DNA of 30,565 nt. Origin: a virus. The DNA is taken from the IMG/VR virus record IMGVR_UViG_3300030430_000310, positions 1-30,565 of that record. The stretch is one strand, 5' to 3'. The notes beneath the pieces are model-generated. The model was not told the DNA's origin. It was given only the letters and a program-made list of their open reading frames with translations, and did no database searches. This document shows, one piece after another, positions 26,502-30,565 of the stretch (the stretch's first letter is position 1; each line of letters opens with the position of its first letter). The translations under genes were made by a program, and so were the position numbers.

Positions 26502-29500
26502 ATGCCAGAGTTTATGGTAACCATGCCAGACGGGCGCAAGTTCAAAGTAACAGCGCCTGAAGGCACTACATCTGACCAGATACGCGCTGAAGTTGAAAAG
26601 CAATACGGCAGCGCTGCACCTGACAAACCTGCCGCACCCGATCCTGAAAACGAAGGATTAATACAAGAGTTTGGTGAGGGTGTAGCTAGTGGTGTTATCG
26701 AAGCTGGCGCTGGTATAGCTGAATTTGGTTTAGCTGGCGTTGATTTACTAGCAGACACAGACTATTCACGAAAATTCACAAAAGCCAAGGATGAAGTTAA
26801 GACGAGCTTGGGCATCGATCCTGTGGGTTCTGTTGGTGAAATCACTGAAGCAATCACACAGTTTGTCGTACCCGGTCTTGGCGCTGCTGGCCTTGTTGGT
26901 AGAGCCGCTAAGTTACGCAATCTCAGTAAATCCGCAGTAAGAGCAAGACAGATCGGCGCTGCTGGTCTGACTGACGCCATGGTTGCCTCTGACGGTACAA
27001 CCACCATCGGTGATTTTGTTGACAGTGGTCCTACCATGACATCCGAGGACATAGGTCTGTCAGGTAGAGAAGAAGCAGCTAGGCGTCTCGGTAATAAGTT
27101 CAAGGTTGGGTTGGAAGCCGCAGGTGCGACAGCGGCCCTTGAACCTTTGTTTAAACTTATTGGTGCTACAGGTAGAACGGGACTCAGGCTTACCGCTCGG
27201 ACAAGCGAAGCTGTTGGGCTAAGTCAGTTGATTGCAAAGGGTGGTGAAAAAATTAGTGGAAGTGCTGCTAGTATTTTAGAAAGAAACCCCATGCTAGACC
27301 AGATATTTGGTCGATTACGGTCTCGTGGATTCTTACCTGTTAATATGTTTGAAAGGCGTTCAACTCTAGCAGGTGAGGTTGAAAGCGAATTAACTAAAGC
27401 TGCACAAAACATTAAACGATTTGAAACTTCACTTGACAACCTATTTAAAAACAAAAGTGCGTCATTCCACAACATACTAAGAGATGGGACGTCAACAACT
27501 CGCGTTGAAGCTGGTAACTTGTTCTATGGGTTCTTGACCCGCGATCCGGGGTTTGTTGACGCAGCTAAACGTGAAGCGGAACGATTGGGCATTGATAACT
27601 TTGATGCAACCAAGTCAGTGGACTTAGCAAAGGTGCTGCCTGACTTTATGCGTGACGATGCACTTGCAGCGCGTAATCACATTGAGCAGCTTACAAGAAC
27701 TATTTCTAGATCTGATTTTGTTCAATCAGGTGTAATCCCAGACGTACAGAATGTTATCAACGATAATCTGTCCGAGTATGTGCGCCGTAAATTTGCCGCA
27801 TTTGAAGACCCTAACTGGTTTAAGTCTGATGAGTTTAAGCAGAGCTACGACAACGCAATTGATTTTTACAAGCAGGAGCCAGCCGCTGCGCGTGAATTGT
27901 ATGAGCGTTTCTTTGGTCCAGTGCCCGATGATTTTACAACAGGTGTAGGAGTAAACGAGCGTGTTGCCGACGCATACGCAGAGAATATTGTTGATGCGTT
28001 TGTCAACAAGTATAAGAAGCCAGCCCCAACCAATAGTCAGGATGGCACAATAAACAGGGCCGTGCGTGATCGATTACGCACATCCATACTGACAAACAAA
28101 CCTATTAAAGAGCCTGTTCTACGCGCCATTCTTGGAGAAGTTAAAGATCCGTTGGATGCATACGTTGCGACTGTTGGAGATCTAGCTGAGTTTCGTGCCG
28201 TAGATTCGTTTTACAACTATGTGCAGCGTGAATTTTTAGATCAAGGTGATGAGATACTTTCACCAGAGGCATACAGAAGGTTGGGTAGTGAGCAGCAAAA
28301 AGAATATGTACAGTTAGGTGAGATACCAAGAACTGTCGATAACGCAGGCAACCCACTACCTGCAAGAGAAATGAAAGATATACAATACGGAGCGTTGCAA
28401 GGACAATATGTTAAGAGACCAATCTACAACGAGCTTACTCGACTGACTGTACCGGACGGTACAGCAGGTAGCTTTATATATCGTGCGACTTGGGGTAACT
28501 TCCTGAAAGCCAAGGGTGCAACACAGTATAGTAAAACAGTTCTGTCTCCAATTACGCAAGTTCGTAATGTCATATCTTCCGCTTTATTCGCCGCAGCGCA
28601 GGGTAATGTTGGTCGTGGTGGTAATGTTGGAGACTCATTAATGTACGTTCTTAACGACATACATAAGATGGGTAACAGACAGCGGGAAGTATACTATAGA
28701 AAGCTACAGCGTCTGGGTGTTGTCGGCACACAAACTCAAATTAAGGAAATGGATAAGTTGATCGAAGAGGGTTTGGGTGGATCACTCAAGGGCCAGCTTG
28801 ATGATATGGGTGTTAATGTCACTAGAGAGAAGGGTTCGATACGACGCACACTTGGTAGATCACGACTCGGAAACTTGTTAGATTCAGCAATTATTGAACG
28901 AGGCAGAAAAGTAAGCAGAGGTTTCCGTGATTATTACCAAGGCGGTGATGACATTTGGAAAATATACAACTTCGACTTTGAGCGTAACAAACTGATACGC
29001 GCTTTTGATGGCGATCAGGTTGCGGCGGAGCGTTACGCAAGAGACATGGGTTTTGATGATATTGACTCCTATGCTGCTGACATTGTCAAGAATGTAGTTC
29101 CAAACTACGAGCGTGTGCCTGAAGCTATTCGTTTGTTACGAAAAGCACCGTTTGGTAACTTCATTGCCTTCCCTGCTGAGATCATTCGCACCAGTGCAAA
29201 TACACTGAGCTATGCAGCTAAAGAGCTAGCCTCAGACAACAAAAGAATTAGAGAGATCGGTATGCGTCGCTTGATGGGTTTCATGTCAACTGCTGCCGTT
29301 ACTGGTCCAGCGGTTCAAGGCACAGCTATGTACGCTCTCGGCGTTGGTGAAGATCAGATGGAAGCTCTTCAAAGACGTGTTGCTGACTGGAGTCGCGCAT
29401 CTACGCTTATACCAACGAGTGTAAAGAAAGGTAAAGACGACAAATACTACGTCAGTGGCTATGTAGACTACAGCTATACAAACCCTTATGACTACTGGAT

Positions 29501-30565
29501 GCGTCCAGCAAGGGCCATTATGAATGCGTACAACAACAAAGAACTGAACCAGTACGACATAGATAAGTTTATGACGGATGCCACGGGTAGCGTCATAGCT
29601 GAAATGTTCAGCCCGTTTGCTGATGATTCAATCATAGCTGAAAAGATAATGGACGTTGCTCCGTTTGGTCGTCGTGGTCGAACCAAGACGGGTGCTGTTG
29701 TTTATGATGAAGGCGCTGGTGAATTTGCAGTTGACAGTGGCTTTGAAGCTGTAACTAAAAGCATGGCGCACATTGCCGACGCCTTTAACCCCGGAGCAGT
29801 AGAACAATTTATAGGCGGCATTGGCCCACGACCAGAACGTGGTGGTGCTGTTGGGTACAACCCAAGTCGTATTATGACTGCACTCACTGCCCCTGATGGG
29901 AGAGACCCACGCGGTAACGTGCGTAAAATAGAAGGTGAGATAGCATCTATCTTTACTGGGCTGCGTGAGGTAGAAGTAAAGCCAGACAATATTGTTAAGT
30001 ACGGAGCCTATCAGTACGGCGATGCTGTGTCCGGTGCACGTCAGATATTTAACCGCGCTGCTCGTGTGCAGGCTGCAATAAATCCAACAGATATTTTGAA
30101 TGCGTACAAAGACACAAACGCTAAGTTATACCGTGAACAAAATCGCATGTACGGTATGATACAGGACATGAGAGCGCTGGGTATGAGTGATCTGGAGATC
30201 AAAAAATCCCTACGTCAACACAAAGTTGGTGATGTCGCTAAATTAATGCGCGGTGAATTCACACCATTCAACCCGTCTGATGAAGTAAAAACGGCTGCTC
30301 GTAAAACAATCAGAGAATTCGGTGGTGAGTTTCCAATGAGGCAACTTATAGAAGAACGCAGAAAAGTATTGCGTATCCCGTTAACTGGAAAGCCAGTTGA
30401 ACGTAAAGCTATGGGTGGATCAATTGATGTGCAAGATGATAAGAAAGAACGTGTACTAATACCAGATCGTATAGGTGATGAATACAGGATAGCACCACCA
30501 ACTCCAAGTTCTGCTGCTCCGACAACTCCTCCTGTCGTAGCGCAATCGGCGGGGGCTGTTCCAGC
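26502..30565 (+). CDS. Giant internal virion / ejection protein (3' end outside window)
   Basis: The frame is open from ATG 26502 to the right edge, about 1354 residues, with no stop. Residues 1-38 (MPEFMVTMPDGRKFKVTAPE, IRAEVEKQYG) are a small N-terminal module common to large virion proteins of marine phages. Residues 55-85 and 105-135 are Gly/Ala-rich and membrane-active in look (VASGVIEAGAGIAEFGLAGV, FVVPGLGAAGLVGRAA). Around 660-690 lies FLKAKGATQYSKTVLSPITQ, then VRNVISSALFAAAQGNVGRG, and around 878-900 RKAPFGNFIAFPAEIIRTSA; both are familiar from giant proteins of pelagiphage-like genomes. The last 50 residues visible hold AMGGSIDVQDDKKE, then a Pro/Ala/Thr-rich linker. It would fill the role of T7 gp15/gp16, but no lytic transglycosylase motif was recognised. 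Minus-strand open frames here are shadows. Confidence 0.8.
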   Translation, partial: MPEFMVTMPDGRKFKVTAPEGTTSDQIRAEVEKQYGSAAPDKPAAPDPENEGLIQEFGEGVASGVIEAGAGIAEFGLAGVDLLADTDYSRKFTKAKDEVKTSLGIDPVGSVGEITEAITQFVVPGLGAAGLVGRAAKLRNLSKSAVRARQIGAAGLTDAMVASDGTTTIGDFVDSGPTMTSEDIGLSGREEAARRLGNKFKVGLEAAGATAALEPLFKLIGATGRTGLRLTARTSEAVGLSQLIAKGGEKISGSAASILERNPMLDQIFGRLRSRGFLPVNMFERRSTLAGEVESELTKAAQNIKRFETSLDNLFKNKSASFHNILRDGTSTTRVEAGNLFYGFLTRDPGFVDAAKREAERLGIDNFDATKSVDLAKVLPDFMRDDALAARNHIEQLTRTISRSDFVQSGVIPDVQNVINDNLSEYVRRKFAAFEDPNWFKSDEFKQSYDNAIDFYKQEPAAARELYERFFGPVPDDFTTGVGVNERVADAYAENIVDAFVNKYKKPAPTNSQDGTINRAVRDRLRTSILTNKPIKEPVLRAILGEVKDPLDAYVATVGDLAEFRAVDSFYNYVQREFLDQGDEILSPEAYRRLGSEQQKEYVQLGEIPRTVDNAGNPLPAREMKDIQYGALQGQYVKRPIYNELTRLTVPDGTAGSFIYRATWGNFLKAKGATQYSKTVLSPITQVRNVISSALFAAAQGNVGRGGNVGDSLMYVLNDIHKMGNRQREVYYRKLQRLGVVGTQTQIKEMDKLIEEGLGGSLKGQLDDMGVNVTREKGSIRRTLGRSRLGNLLDSAIIERGRKVSRGFRDYYQGGDDIWKIYNFDFERNKLIRAFDGDQVAAERYARDMGFDDIDSYAADIVKNVVPNYERVPEAIRLLRKAPFGNFIAFPAEIIRTSANTLSYAAKELASDNKRIREIGMRRLMGFMSTAAVTGPAVQGTAMYALGVGEDQMEALQRRVADWSRASTLIPTSVKKGKDDKYYVSGYVDYSYTNPYDYWMRPARAIMNAYNNKELNQYDIDKFMTDATGSVIAEMFSPFADDSIIAEKIMDVAPFGRRGRTKTGAVVYDEGAGEFAVDSGFEAVTKSMAHIADAFNPGAVEQFIGGIGPRPERGGAVGYNPSRIMTALTAPDGRDPRGNVRKIEGEIASIFTGLREVEVKPDNIVKYGAYQYGDAVSGARQIFNRAARVQAAINPTDILNAYKDTNAKLYREQNRMYGMIQDMRALGMSDLEIKKSLRQHKVGDVAKLMRGEFTPFNPSDEVKTAARKTIREFGGEFPMRQLIEERRKVLRIPLTGKPVERKAMGGSIDVQDDKKERVLIPDRIGDEYRIAPPTPSSAAPTTPPVVAQSAGAVP

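Noticed and set aside
26498-29989. Series of minus-strand open frames on the right side
   Set aside because: All lie opposite the single long frame of the giant virion protein, which is open to the edge; none shows a ribosome site with a family pattern.
1-30565. CRISPR array, tRNA genes, integrase or insertion sequence
   Set aside because: No regularly spaced palindromic repeats, no cloverleaf-forming segments noticed, and no recombinase or transposase motif in any product; the element shows no sign of integration in this window.

Overview
The window is a dense run of virion genes from a tailed phage (Caudoviricetes). All genes are on the + strand, almost without gaps, and many neighbours share a stop/start. 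The content points to a short-tailed (podovirus-like) marine phage: a scaffold plus major capsid pair, two adaptor-like proteins, a P22 gp10-like tail stabilisation protein, several putative internal virion proteins and many small fibre modules. There is no sheath, tube or tape-measure gene. Many small proteins resemble, from memory, families common in marine viromes and in cyanophage or pelagiphage genomes. The host cannot be read from the sequence. No terminase, portal, polymerase, integrase, endolysin or tRNA was recognised, so this looks like only the structural arm of a larger genome.

Layout. (1) 2-4212, head assembly: the tail end of a Pro/Arg-rich protein, a small helical protein, a GroES-like co-chaperonin, a scaffold, a conserved hypothetical, a capsid-associated protein and the major capsid protein. 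A textbook intrinsic terminator follows (4234-4260), overlapped by a plausible promoter. (2) 4327-5100, two small capsid-associated or decoration candidates. (3) 5100-7781, a cluster of tiny, mostly very basic genes. Four of them are short and easily missed (5544-5705, 5987-6166, 6979-7158, 7614-7781). The cluster also holds two membrane-anchored proteins, an EF-hand-like protein and a Met/Arg/Gly repeat protein. (4) 7783-10336, neck region: two adaptor-like proteins bracketing a conserved structural protein and a protein with a plastocyanin-like domain. (5) 10350-21224, about 11 kb of fibre and appendage genes: a glycine-rich tip protein, a LamG/SPRY-like 887-residue protein, an exact 20-residue repeat protein, a tail-collar fibre and several small fibre companions. 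(6) 21233-23374, the tail stabilisation (nozzle-like) protein. (7) 23374-30565, putative internal or ejection proteins, ending in a giant protein cut by the right edge.

After 4260 no further terminator is visible, and twelve junctions in the window have a one-base stop/start overlap, so the genes are probably expressed as one late, translationally coupled operon. The chaperonin and scaffold would help the capsid form. The adaptors and nozzle would close the portal vertex, the fibre set would provide host recognition, and the right-hand proteins would be packaged for ejection. One further observation: the open frame at the right edge would join the open frame at the left edge in phase if the ends were contiguous.
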